A stretch of 64,000 bases of DNA. Source: an uncultured Oscillospiraceae bacterium. Lineage in GTDB: Bacteria; Bacillota; Clostridia; Oscillospirales; Oscillospiraceae. Position numbers and translations under genes: made by a program. Positions 8,023 through 19,700 of the stretch are shown here, piece after piece; positions within the stretch are counted from its first letter, which is position 1; each line of letters begins with the position of its first letter. The notes beneath the pieces were generated by a model. It did no database searches. It was not told where the DNA came from and saw nothing but the letters and a program-made list of their open reading frames with translations. The DNA lies in NCBI GenBank assembly GCA_910587345.1, contig CAJUKH010000043.1, forward strand, positions 337,857 to 401,856, given 5' to 3'.

Positions 8023-8143
8023 TTTGCTCTTCACTCTTTGCTCTTCACTCTTTGCTCTTCACTCTTTGCTCTTCACTCTTTGCTCTTCACTCTTTGCTCT
8101 TCACTCTTTGCTCTTCACTCTTTGCTCTTCACTCTTTGCTCTT
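8023..8143. repeat. 14-bp tandem repeat (about 8.6 perfect units)
   Basis: The unit TTTGCTCTTCACTC is repeated head to tail about 8.6 times without visible mismatches, with diverged units at both ends. On the minus strand it is an almost pure purine tract. The stop codon of the GDPD gene lies inside the last unit, so the final residues of that protein (KSKE) are encoded by the repeat. 14 is not a multiple of 3 and the array lies mostly beyond the stop. Confidence 0.95.
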
Positions 8144-9094
8144 CGCTCTGCCCTGCATTTCCAGCAGCAGGTCGGGGCGGTTGGTGATCAGGCCGCAGCA
8201 GGGGCCATCCAGTTTTGCCATCTCGGCTTCGCCGTCCACCGTCCAGGGGGAGACCCCGATGCCCTTTTCCTTCATCTTGGGCAGAATGGTCTCGTCCTGG
8301 AAGAGAGACAGGTAGTGGGGATGGAGATAGTCCACCGGGAAGTCAAGGGTGTCCAGATAGGCGGGGATGTCCCTCTGCTCCTGCATCCGCACCACCGCCT
8401 CTTTGCCGGCGGCATCGGGGTAGAGGGCCATGATGGTACACAGCACCTCCCGGGCCTGGACCTCCCCCATCCCTCCCCCGCCGAAGGCAGCCGCCGCCTC
8501 AGCGGGGACGGTCAGGCCGTTCAGGTCTATCTCCCCCAGGGGAACCCCCTCGGGCGTCAGGGCCTCCAGCAGCCGGAACCAGGGATTGCCCTCGGGAAGC
8601 GGCGGGAAGGTGAGCACCCCTACCCGCAGCTGAGGGCACAGCTCCTTCACCTGCCGCAGAAGGTCGTGCTGGAAGGAGGAGATGATGACATTGTCCGTCA
8701 TACCGTGGGCTTTGACACTTTCTACCACCCGCTCCACAAAGGGGATGGAGCGGTCGGCGGGGGCTTTCAGCTCCACATTCACCACCCGCATGGGCTTGAC
8801 CACCTCCAGGGCTTCGTCCAGCGTGGCGATGGTCTCCCCGGCAAATTCGGGGCCTTTGCGGATGCCGAAGTCCATTTGCCGCAGTTGGTCCAGCGTCAGC
8901 TCCACCACCCGGCCGGTCTCAAAGGTGGTCAGGTCCACATGGTAATTGTGCAGGATGACAAGCCGGCCATCGGCGGTGATCTGGACGTCGGTCTCGATGC
9001 CGTCGGCACCCAGCTCCATGGCCTTGCGGAAGGCGGACAGGGTATTCTCCGGGGCATGGAAGGACGCCCCCCGATGGGCAATGACATAGGACAT
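8129..9094 (-). CDS. Glycerophosphodiester phosphodiesterase family protein
   Basis: 321 residues. The N-terminus VIAHRGASFHAPENTLSAF carries the HRG and PENT motifs; GADGIETDVQITADGRLVILHN supplies the metal-binding Glu/Asp and the catalytic His. A later NVELK strand and PWTVD near the C-terminus complete the GDPD TIM barrel. It hydrolyses glycerophosphodiesters to sn-glycerol 3-phosphate and an alcohol; no signal peptide, so cytosolic. The C-terminal residues GRAKSKE run into a tandem repeat. Somewhat longer than the usual 240-260 residues owing to an insertion around residues 165-240. Confidence 0.88.
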   Translation of the reverse strand: MSYVIAHRGASFHAPENTLSAFRKAMELGADGIETDVQITADGRLVILHNYHVDLTTFETGRVVELTLDQLRQMDFGIRKGPEFAGETIATLDEALEVVKPMRVVNVELKAPADRSIPFVERVVESVKAHGMTDNVIISSFQHDLLRQVKELCPQLRVGVLTFPPLPEGNPWFRLLEALTPEGVPLGEIDLNGLTVPAEAAAAFGGGGMGEVQAREVLCTIMALYPDAAGKEAVVRMQEQRDIPAYLDTLDFPVDYLHPHYLSLFQDETILPKMKEKGIGVSPWTVDGEAEMAKLDGPCCGLITNRPDLLLEMQGRAKSKE

Positions 9095-9126
9095 GGCGGT
9101 CTCCCCCTTCTTGGTTTTGTGGTTTC

Positions 9127-9155
9127 AGTATAGAGGGCCGGCGGGGGCTTGTCAA
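9127..9155 (-). promoter_or_regulatory. SigA promoter of the GDPD gene
   Basis: TTGACA (9155-9150), 17 bases, TATACT (9132-9127) on the minus strand, about 30 bases before the start codon. Confidence 0.7.
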
Positions 9156-9284
9156 GACGGAGGGTGGGGCAAGGCGCCGCCCATTCCGGCAAAAAAATTG
9201 CAAAAATTTTTCGGTATGTTGTACCCATACATACAACAAAGGGACCTCGCCCGGGGTGGGTGAAGTCCCTTTTGGGTCCGCATA

Positions 9285-9686
9285 TTACAGTTTTTCGGCG
9301 GCCTTCAGCCGGGCGTTGGCCCGGGAAAGGCGGGCCTTGGCCAGCTCCAGCTGGTTGGGGTCGGTCTCCTGCCGGATGGCTTCTTCAGCGGATTCCCTGG
9401 CCCGTTTGGCCCGCTCTACATCGATGTCCTCGGCCCACTCGAAGGTGGTGGCCACCACACGGACATGACCGGGGGTCACGGCCAGCATACCGCCGCTGGC
9501 GGCCGCTGTACGGGTCCGGCCGTCCACGGTGACCGATGCCTCTCCGATGCCCAGAGCGGTGACATAGGGAATGTGGCGGTCCAGAATGGCCACATCGCCG
9601 TTGATGGTCCGCACCTTCACCCGCTCGGCGGGGCCATCGAAGAAGGCACCGTCGGGGGTCACGATCTGCAAATGAAAGGTGGACAT
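9285..9686 (-). CDS. atpC: ATP synthase F1 epsilon subunit
   Basis: 133 residues, full length. The N-terminal beta-sandwich (FHLQIVTPDGAFFDGPAERVKVRTINGDVAILDRHIPYVTALG) and C-terminal helical hairpin (ERAKRARESAEEA...LAKARLSRANARLKAAEKL) are typical. Part of the F1 central stalk; the C-terminal helices regulate ATP hydrolysis. Last gene of the atp operon, 29 bases after atpD. Confidence 0.95.
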   Translation of the reverse strand: MSTFHLQIVTPDGAFFDGPAERVKVRTINGDVAILDRHIPYVTALGIGEASVTVDGRTRTAAASGGMLAVTPGHVRVVATTFEWAEDIDVERAKRARESAEEAIRQETDPNQLELAKARLSRANARLKAAEKL

Positions 9687-9715
9687 TGCTTCCCTTCCTT
9701 TCGTCGTTACTGCGT

Positions 9716-12054
<2,339 letters not shown>

Positions 12055-12067
12055 ACTGCTAACCTCC

Positions 12068-13588
12068 TTACTGCTTCAGCTGGAGAAAACGGGCGGTATA
12101 GTCGTCCAGAGCCTTATCCAGAGCCTGCTCGGTGGCTTCGTCCAGCTTGCCGGTATTCCGGATGGGGGCCAGCACATCGGACTCGTGGAGGTTGCGCATA
12201 TCCTCGTAAAGACCCTTCTCATAGGCCTTGATGTCCTCCACCGCAACCTCGGTGAGCTTGTCGTGGATGACGGCGTAGAGGATGCACACTTGAAGCTCCA
12301 CGGGCACCGGGGCGTTCCGGTCCTGCTTCAGCACCTCCACGATCCGCTCGCCCTGGGCCAGCCGCCGCTTGGTATCGGCATCCAGGTCGGAGCCGAACTG
12401 GGAAAAGGACTGAAGCTCCCGGTACTGGGAGTAGGCCAGCTTCAGGGTGCCCGCCACCTTCTTCATGGCGCTGATCTGGGCGCTGCCGCCCACCCGGGAC
12501 ACCGAAATGCCCGGGTTCACAGCGGGCATGACGCCCGAGTGGAACAGCTCGGTCTCCAGAAAAATCTGGCCGTCGGTGATGGAGATGACGTTGGTGGGGA
12601 TATAGGCCGATACGTCGCCGGCCTGGGTCTCGATGATGGGCAGGGCGGTGATGGAGCCGCCGCCGTACTCGGGGGCGATACGGGCCGCCCGCTCCAACAG
12701 GCGGGAGTGGAGATAGAACACGTCGCCGGGGAAGGCCTCCCGTCCGGGGGGACGGCGGATAAGCAGGGACAAGGCCCGGTAGGCCACGGCGTGCTTGGAC
12801 AGGTCATCGTAGATGATGAGCACGTCCTTGCCCTGGTCCATGAAATACTCCGCCATGGTGACCCCGGAATATGGGGCGATATACTGCATGGGGGCCAGTT
12901 CGGAGGCCGAGGCCGAGACCACGGTGGTATAATCCATGGCACCGGCGGCGGTGAGGGTCTCCACCAGCTGGGCCACGGTGGAGTACTTCTGGCCGATGGC
13001 TACATAGATACAGAGCACCCCGGTGTCCTTCTGGTTGATGATGGTATCCACGGCGATGGCCGTTTTACCGGTCTGGCGGTCGCCGATGATCAGCTCTCGC
13101 TGGCCACGACCGATGGGGATCATGGAGTCGATGGCTTTGATACCCGTCTGAAGGGGTTCCGAGACGCTCTTGCGCTCGATGATGCCGGCGGCCTTCTTCT
13201 CAATGGGCCGCAACTCCTTCTGCTCGATGGGTCCTTTGCCGTCGATGGGCTGGCCCAGGGCGTTGACCACACGGCCAATGACCCCTTCGCCTACGGGCAC
13301 ACTGACCACACGGCCGGTTCGCTTGACGGTGTCCCCTTCCCGGATGCCCTCATCGGAACCCAGAATGACCAGCGCCACGCTGTTCTCCTCCAGGTTGAGG
13401 GCCATGCCGTACTCGCCGTTGGCAAACTCCACCAGCTCGTTGGCCATGCACTTTTCCAGGCCGTAGGCCCGGGCGATGCCGTCGCCCACCGTGATGACCG
13501 TGCCCGTCTCGGCGCTTTCCAGCTTGGCGTCGTAATTTTTGATCTGGCTTTTGATAATTTTGCTGATATCCTCAGGTTTCAACTGCAT
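12068..13588 (-). CDS. atpA: ATP synthase F1 alpha subunit
   Basis: 506 residues. The N-terminus [19 protein letters not shown] is standard; Walker A is GDRQTGKTA, followed by [15 protein letters not shown] and [28 protein letters not shown], and the arginine-finger region [11 protein letters not shown]. It forms the non-catalytic nucleotide sites of F1. ATG 13588 is preferred over the in-frame GTG 13600 by homology and an upstream GGTGAG. Confidence 0.97.
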   Translation of the reverse strand: MQLKPEDISKIIKSQIKNYDAKLESAETGTVITVGDGIARAYGLEKCMANELVEFANGEYGMALNLEENSVALVILGSDEGIREGDTVKRTGRVVSVPVGEGVIGRVVNALGQPIDGKGPIEQKELRPIEKKAAGIIERKSVSEPLQTGIKAIDSMIPIGRGQRELIIGDRQTGKTAIAVDTIINQKDTGVLCIYVAIGQKYSTVAQLVETLTAAGAMDYTTVVSASASELAPMQYIAPYSGVTMAEYFMDQGKDVLIIYDDLSKHAVAYRALSLLIRRPPGREAFPGDVFYLHSRLLERAARIAPEYGGGSITALPIIETQAGDVSAYIPTNVISITDGQIFLETELFHSGVMPAVNPGISVSRVGGSAQISAMKKVAGTLKLAYSQYRELQSFSQFGSDLDADTKRRLAQGERIVEVLKQDRNAPVPVELQVCILYAVIHDKLTEVAVEDIKAYEKGLYEDMRNLHESDVLAPIRNTGKLDEATEQALDKALDDYTARFLQLKQ

Positions 13589-13620
13589 AGTCTCACCCAC
13601 TTTCCTTGCGAAATCGCAGC

Positions 13621-14160
13621 TTACACGCTCTCATCCATCAGGATGCGGCGCAGTCGTTCCATCCGGCCGGCCACCGAGCCGTCCAGCTCCTTGCCGGCGT
13701 ACTCCACCTTCATACCGCCCAAAAGGCTCTCATCCACCCGCTCTTCCAGAAGAATGGTCTTGCCGGTGGTTTGGGCCAGCTTCTCCTGCAAGGCGGCGCG
13801 CTGCTCCCCGGTGAGAGGGTTGGCGCTGGTGGCGGTGACGGGCAGAATGTTCCTGTCCTCGTAATAGAGGGCCTGAAAGGCAGCCTTACAGCCGGACAGC
13901 AACCCCAGAGCCGACTTCTCGCAGAGGAGCTTCAAAAAGTTCAGCACATAGGGGTGCACCGCCTCCCGAAAGGCTTCGTCCAGCAGCGTGAGCCGCTGGG
14001 CCTTGGGAATGGCGGGGTTTTGGAGCAGCTTGACATAGGCAGGCTCTTCCGCCAGAAGGCCGGCAGTCAGTTCCAGCCCGGCACGGGCCTCCTCGGTGCA
14101 GCCTTCCTCCTGGGCCAGCTGGTAGAGGGCGGCGCCGTACTGCTTCTCGGCCGCCGTCAT
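13621..14160 (-). CDS. atpH: ATP synthase F1 delta subunit (OSCP)
   Basis: 179 residues. An N-terminal helical domain ([15 protein letters not shown]) and the C-terminal motif [33 protein letters not shown] (family consensus D..l.GG....g....D.S...kL..l...l) identify it. It joins F1 to the peripheral stalk. Its ATG overlaps the atpF stop by four bases (ATGA), indicating translational coupling. Confidence 0.94.
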   Translation of the reverse strand: MTAAEKQYGAALYQLAQEEGCTEEARAGLELTAGLLAEEPAYVKLLQNPAIPKAQRLTLLDEAFREAVHPYVLNFLKLLCEKSALGLLSGCKAAFQALYYEDRNILPVTATSANPLTGEQRAALQEKLAQTTGKTILLEERVDESLLGGMKVEYAGKELDGSVAGRMERLRRILMDESV

Positions 14161-14663
14161 GACAGGTCACCCATGTCATTGATAAAGCCGTCGATGAGAT
14201 CCTTCCGGGTCTCCCCGTCCAGCTCCTTCCCCACCACCTTGCCCGCAAGTTCCAGGGCAATGGCGGAGATATCGTTTTTCAGCTCTCCGGCGGCCTTCTT
14301 CCGCTGGGCCTCGATATCCGCCTCGGCCCGGCGCTTGATGGACTGGGCCTCTTTCCGGGCCTCTTCCACCAGCTGTTCGGCCTGGGCGGCGGCGGTGACG
14401 CCGGCGGTTTTGATGATCTCGCCCGCCTCGGTCTTGGCCTGGGTCAGCCGCTGCTGATACTCGGCCTGCATGGCCTGGGCTTCGCCGCGGGCGGCTTCGG
14501 CCTTGCTGTAGGTGTCGTCAATTTCTTTCTGGCGCTGGGCGATGATCTTCATCACAGGCTCTGTCAGATACTTTTTGGCCACGAAAAAGATGGCCAGGGT
14601 ATTCAGCAGCACAAAAAGCGCCGTCCAAAAGTTGACGCCTACCAATTCTTCAAATTGCGGCAT
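14157..14663 (-). CDS. atpF: ATP synthase Fo b subunit (peripheral stalk)
   Basis: 168 residues: one N-terminal membrane helix (FWTALFVLLNTLAIFFVAKKYL) followed by a long charged coiled coil rich in A, E, K, Q and R, ending in AGKVVGKELDGETRKDLIDGFINDMG. Anchors the stator to OSCP. ATG 14663 is favoured over the in-frame TTG 14672, which would abut the AAAGGAG ribosome site. Confidence 0.93.
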   Translation of the reverse strand: MPQFEELVGVNFWTALFVLLNTLAIFFVAKKYLTEPVMKIIAQRQKEIDDTYSKAEAARGEAQAMQAEYQQRLTQAKTEAGEIIKTAGVTAAAQAEQLVEEARKEAQSIKRRAEADIEAQRKKAAGELKNDISAIALELAGKVVGKELDGETRKDLIDGFINDMGDLS

Positions 14664-14700
14664 TTCCGTCAACTCCTTTCTTGTCCCCGAAAGGGTGAAA

Positions 14701-14982
<282 letters not shown>

Positions 14983-15013
14983 TTAGAACAACAAAGGGAT
15001 GGGGCGGGGCCTG

Positions 15014-15904
15014 TTACGCCTCCTCCGGAGGGGGACAGGCACCCGAGATATAGACCATGCTCAGCAGGATGAACACCAGCGCCTGAACACCGCCGGAGAA
15101 GATATCGAAATAGCAGCTGAGAACGGCGGGGATGCCGAAGGCCAGCACGGGCACACCGGCAAGCCAGCCCATGGCCTGAAGGAAGCCGAAGAGGCCCAGA
15201 ACAAGGCTGAGCCAGCCCAGGATCATCCAGCGCAGCTTTTTGCTCTTCCGCCACAGAAGAAACAGGGCAGCCCCTGCCGCCATCAGGGCGGCGGACACCA
15301 TCCAGCCGTTGGCGGCGATGAGATTCAGTACCGCCGTGGATGCCAGGGAGAGGGCCATGTAGAGAACGCTGGTAATGACGCCGCCGCCGGCCAGGTTGCC
15401 GAAGTGACGGAAGGCCATGGAGATGGGCTGGGCGATCTCTGAAATGATGTTCATGGGCGTCATGATGGCGATAGGCTCGGTAAAACCCTTGAGCCAGCCC
15501 GCTACACCGCTGTTTTTAATGTTGTTGTACCAGATGATGGCGGTCACCATCAAAGCCCAGACCAGCGTACAGCTCAAATCCGCTGTGGAAGAGCGGAGGA
15601 ACCCGGTCATGCCGATCAGGGACCCAAAGAGAGAGGAGAGAAACAGGGTGAGAATAAAAGGGGTCCAGTGCTCGTTATGGGCGCCCATGGTGCTTACCAC
15701 CATGTCCCGGAGCATCAAGACTCCCTTCTCCACCAAAATCTGCCGGGGGCCGGGCCGGGTGGACAGGTTCTTCCCCAGGGCGATGCAGAAGCCGCACACC
15801 AGAATGGTCACCAGCAAAGAGGAGACCGTGGTCTGGGTGATGTTGATGCCGCCGAAAATAGGAATGGTAAAATAAATAAAGGGACCCGAAACATTCAGTG
15901 TCAT
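15014..15904 (-). CDS. atpB: ATP synthase Fo a subunit, with inserted hairpin
   Basis: 296 residues, longer than most bacterial a subunits (about 220-270). The essential Arg is in PISMAFRHFGNLAGG and the last helix reads GGVQALVFILLSMVYISG. Between these two elements there are roughly 100 residues instead of about 45; the extra stretch contains two hydrophobic segments around a basic turn, LLWRKSKKLRWMILG. It forms the ion half-channels against the c-ring. Start ATG 15904 overlaps the atpI stop by four bases. Confidence 0.93.
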   Translation of the reverse strand: MTLNVSGPFIYFTIPIFGGINITQTTVSSLLVTILVCGFCIALGKNLSTRPGPRQILVEKGVLMLRDMVVSTMGAHNEHWTPFILTLFLSSLFGSLIGMTGFLRSSTADLSCTLVWALMVTAIIWYNNIKNSGVAGWLKGFTEPIAIMTPMNIISEIAQPISMAFRHFGNLAGGGVITSVLYMALSLASTAVLNLIAANGWMVSAALMAAGAALFLLWRKSKKLRWMILGWLSLVLGLFGFLQAMGWLAGVPVLAFGIPAVLSCYFDIFSGGVQALVFILLSMVYISGACPPPEEA

Positions 15905-16305
15905 GACTTGACCTCACCATCCTTTTGGAAAAATCGCTCTACGATCAAAATCGGTCGGATAAACAGCAGGGGCAGCACCAGAGAAAACACATTGCACAGC
16001 CCGCTTTTCAGCAGCGCAAACATGACCACGAACAAAACCACCGTCCGAAAGAGAAAGGACATCTGAACCATCCCCTTGCTGCCCCTGGCATCCTCGCTTT
16101 GGGCCTTTTGGGTGGCCATCACAACTCCCATCGCCAGAAAGAAGTGATTCAGGACGGCCAGAACCCCCCCCAGAATGCCCCCCCGAAGGGCGATGGTATC
16201 AAGGCGGCCCAGAAGGGCAAAGACCCCCAGCATAGCGGCAACGCAAAGGGTCTGTCCCACCGCCATCACCGCCGTTTCTTTCAGTACCAGTTTGCGGACA
16301 TCCAA
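15901..16305 (-). CDS. atpI: ATP synthase I-like membrane protein
   Basis: 134 residues with four predicted membrane helices; short and poorly conserved, as usual for AtpI. Position decides the call: first gene of the atp operon, overlapping atpB by four bases. In other bacteria AtpI assists c-ring assembly or Mg2+ supply. The start appears to be TTG at 16305, nine bases after GAAGG; no in-frame ATG gives a plausible N-terminus. Confidence 0.8.
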   Translation of the reverse strand: MDVRKLVLKETAVMAVGQTLCVAAMLGVFALLGRLDTIALRGGILGGVLAVLNHFFLAMGVVMATQKAQSEDARGSKGMVQMSFLFRTVVLFVVMFALLKSGLCNVFSLVLPLLFIRPILIVERFFQKDGEVKS

Positions 16306-16369
16306 GCTGTATCGCCTTCCTTCCCTATGGCGCCCTTTTGACTTGTTAATCTTTTAACATCTTGTTCCT

Positions 16370-16399
16370 ATTTTAGCATGGCAGGCTGTCCAAAATCAA
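16370..16399 (-). promoter_or_regulatory. Probable promoter of the atp operon
   Basis: TTGATT (16399-16394), 18 bases, TAAAAT (16375-16370) on the minus strand, about 65 bases before atpI. Weaker than other promoters here. The rest of the 449-base gap up to the M60 gene (16400-16660) shows no gene I can support. Confidence 0.45.
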
Positions 16400-16667
16400 T
16401 GGACAAATTGGCTGAAATGTGCAAGCCCCTTGGGGACCCATCCGTCATTTTGCTTTTTCTTCATGGGGGCGCGGATGCAGAAATTCCGATTTTTTCCATT
16501 ATAATCGATATCCTCTCCACGGTCAAGTACTACTGAACCCTTTCTCTCCGGCCTTTTATGGGATGGCCCGTCTTTTGAGAAGGGCCTGTTTTCATGGCGT
16601 TTCCCTTTTGATTTTTCTCTTTTTCTTTGTATTTCACGATTTTCCCTCTTTTTTTCGCAAAATAGTG

Positions 16668-16696
16668 TTGTCACAAAAGGGAGAATTTGCTACAAT
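16668..16696 (+). promoter_or_regulatory. SigA promoter of the M60/SLH operon
   Basis: TTGTCA (16668-16673), 17 bases, TACAAT (16691-16696), giving a leader of about 50 bases before the ATG at 16755. Confidence 0.7.
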
Positions 16697-16754
16697 ACGG
16701 GTTGTAAAATGTTGCGTTTTTCTCTCCAAAACCATTTGGAAAGGATGATTTCCC

Positions 16755-19700
16755 ATGAAAAAGCCCTCTAAGATCCTTGCGGCTCTGACCGCCGCAGCAC
16801 TGCTCCTCCCGTCCTTGCCTGTCCCCGAAGCAAAGGCGGCGGAGGCTGTCACCGGCTCTATTGCCGCGACCCTCCGCATTGATTATGCCCAGGCCCTTTC
16901 CCAGTTGAGCAGCCGCAATGTTCAGCTGGAACTGCGCCGGGGCAATTCCCCGCTGGGAGACCCCATCGATCTGACCCGGGAAGGGTCCCTTACCCTGGCC
17001 GGCTATCCGGTGGAGGTCTCGGCCCGGAACACCGACGGCGGGGAGCTGGGCGGCGGGCAGTGGCCCGGGTATCTGGACGTGACCATCAGCGGTCTGCCCC
17101 AGGGGGAATATACCCTCTCCTTCACCGGCAGAGGCTACGCCCCCTTTACCCAAAAGGTGTCCCTTTCCGATTACTCCAAGCACGTCACTCTGGGCACCGG
17201 TGACGCCACCTTCACTCTGGGCGACGTAAATGATGACGGCAAGGTGGATGAGAAGGACCGTGCCGCCCTCTCCGCCGCTTTGAGTTCCACCAAAACCGAG
17301 GACCTGCGGCGGTACGACCTGAACGGCGATGGGACCATTGACATTGTGGACCTGGCCTATGTCAACCGGCTTACCACCACCAGCGAGGGTGCCCAGGTAC
17401 GGGATACCGTTCTGCTCACGGCGCCGGTGACCGCTCAGGCAATTGAGACGGCCCTTACCGAGAGCGGCACCACCGTGCGGGACGGCCGGCTGGCAGACCT
17501 TTTCGACGGCAGTGATTCCGCCGTCACCCTGGCCTCCGGCGGCAGCGGTATCGTGCTGCCCCTTCCCCTGAGCAAAACTGTGGAGATGGAGGAGGTGGTC
17601 ATCACCACCCCCGCCGGCGAAAACGCCGTTTTGGCCGGTACCGTCACCGTGGAGGACGAGGAGGGGCAACTCCTGAACATCCCCTTTGACCATACCGCCC
17701 CGCAGGGGGTCCGTGCCATCGGCCCCGTGGAGGGCAAGGGGGTCATTTCGGTGGAGCTGGGCCGGCGGGTGCCGGTAAAGAAGGTGACCATCACGGTGAC
17801 CAAGACCGAAAGCGGCGGCTACGCCGCCATTGAGTCCATCCAGTTCCTGAAGGACATTGTGCCCGATGTTCCCGCCGCACCGGACAGCGTGGTGAAGCGT
17901 CTGTCCGCCGAGGCAGGCAGTGAGCAGGTGAGCCTGCAATGGAGTCCTTTGCCCAATGTGTCTGGCTACAAGGTCCTTTACTGGCCCTTGAACAACAGCC
18001 AGGAGACCCGGGAACTTCATGTGGATGTGACCACTGCGCTGGTCACAGGGCTGGAGAATCTGGAGACCTACTCCTTCACCGTCACCCCCACCGACGGCAG
18101 CTGGGAGGGAAAGCCCTCTCAGGCTGTGACCGCCACTCCCCAGCCCGCCAAGGTCCCCGATAAGACCGACATGGTCCGGGTAACCGCCATGGAGGGGGCT
18201 TTGGGCGTTTCCTGGAAGGAGGGGAAGTCGGCCACATGGTATGAGGTCTACTATCAGGAGAAGGACGAGGGGGCCTGGCGGCAGGCGGGCACACGCCTGA
18301 CCCAAACCAGTACCACCATCTCCGGGTTGGAAAACGATGTGACCTATTACATTTATGTGGTGGCGGGCAATGATATCGGCAAGGGACCCCGCTCCGATAT
18401 CGCCGAGGGCACTCCCAAGGCCATTAAATATGAGCGGCCCGAGGGCATTCCCGCCCAGGGCATTTTGAGCAACGACAAGATCGCCTCTATCCGTCTGGCC
18501 GACAGTGGGAACCATGCCTCCGGGGCCTTTGACCCCCAGTGGATGGCCGATGACGATTACCGCACCGCCTGGACCGCCCAGAACTGGTGGCGGAACGAAC
18601 ACGTCATCGTCACCTTCACCCAGCCGGTGGACCTCTCCGCCGTTCTCTGGGTGCCCCGGCTGGACGGCGGGTATCCCTCCAACCTGCGGGCTTACAGCGT
18701 TCAGGTCTGGTATGAGGGGGAGGATCTGACCAAGGCCGGCCATCTGGTGGTTCCGGACCCCGCCCGGGGCGGCGTGGACAACGGCGGCACCGGCCGGGAT
18801 GTGGATACCTGGCCGGCGGTCCGGGGCACTCCCGCCACCACCAACTTCGCCATTCTGCCCTTTGGCCCCAGCGCCAATGTCAGGCAGATCAGCGTGGCTG
18901 TGGAGCAGCGGGCCTACACCACCATCAGCCTTTCCGAGATCCTTTTTATGGAATATGACCCGGCCCACTGTCTGCCCGATGAGATCGCCGGCCTCTTTTC
19001 CGACGGTCTGTGTACCGCTCTGGCGGCCGGCGTGACCCAGGAGAAGATCGACGGTCTTCGTGCCCGGCTGAACAGCGATGAGAGCGACTACTATCTGGAT
19101 CTGAATACTCTGGCCGATGAGCTGGCGCTGGCTCAGGAGCTTTTGGACGGCAAGGGCACTTCCGGCGTGGTGGTCAGCGGCCTTTCCGCCCGGGGCACCG
19201 GCGCCGACAGCAAGTATCAGCAGGGCGGCAGCGAGCTTCAGGCTTTGGGCCTTACCGCCGGAGCCGGGCAGGAGATCACCGTCTACGCCCAGGGCATTCC
19301 CGCGGGGCAGACCGTGACGCTGTACGCCACCCAGTTCAACGCCGAGGCCTCCGCCTGGCGGGCCGAGATCGGGAAGCTGCAAAACGGCCGCAACGTCTTT
19401 ACCGTGCCCAAGGTGGGCAGCCGGGCGAGCAGCAGCGGCGGCAGCCTGTATGTGTCCTACGCCGGAACGGAGGGGGAGGATATCCGCCTTCATGTCCGCC
19501 GGGCCATTGATATCCCCATGTTGGAGCTGGCCAACTGGTATGACCTGACCGAGACCGGCCGCAGAGCGGTCATCGGCGCCTATGTGGATGAACTGGCCGC
19601 CTATCTGGGCCGGACCTCCATGGGAAGCCCCACCACCGACTACCGCAACACCACAGAGATCTCCACCCCCGTGGTCCTGCTCTCCCTGCCCGCCCTGCCC

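Noticed and set aside
8023..8143. 14-bp repeats as a CRISPR or an iteron origin
   Set aside because: Unit far too short and without spacers for CRISPR; no replication initiator gene nearby.
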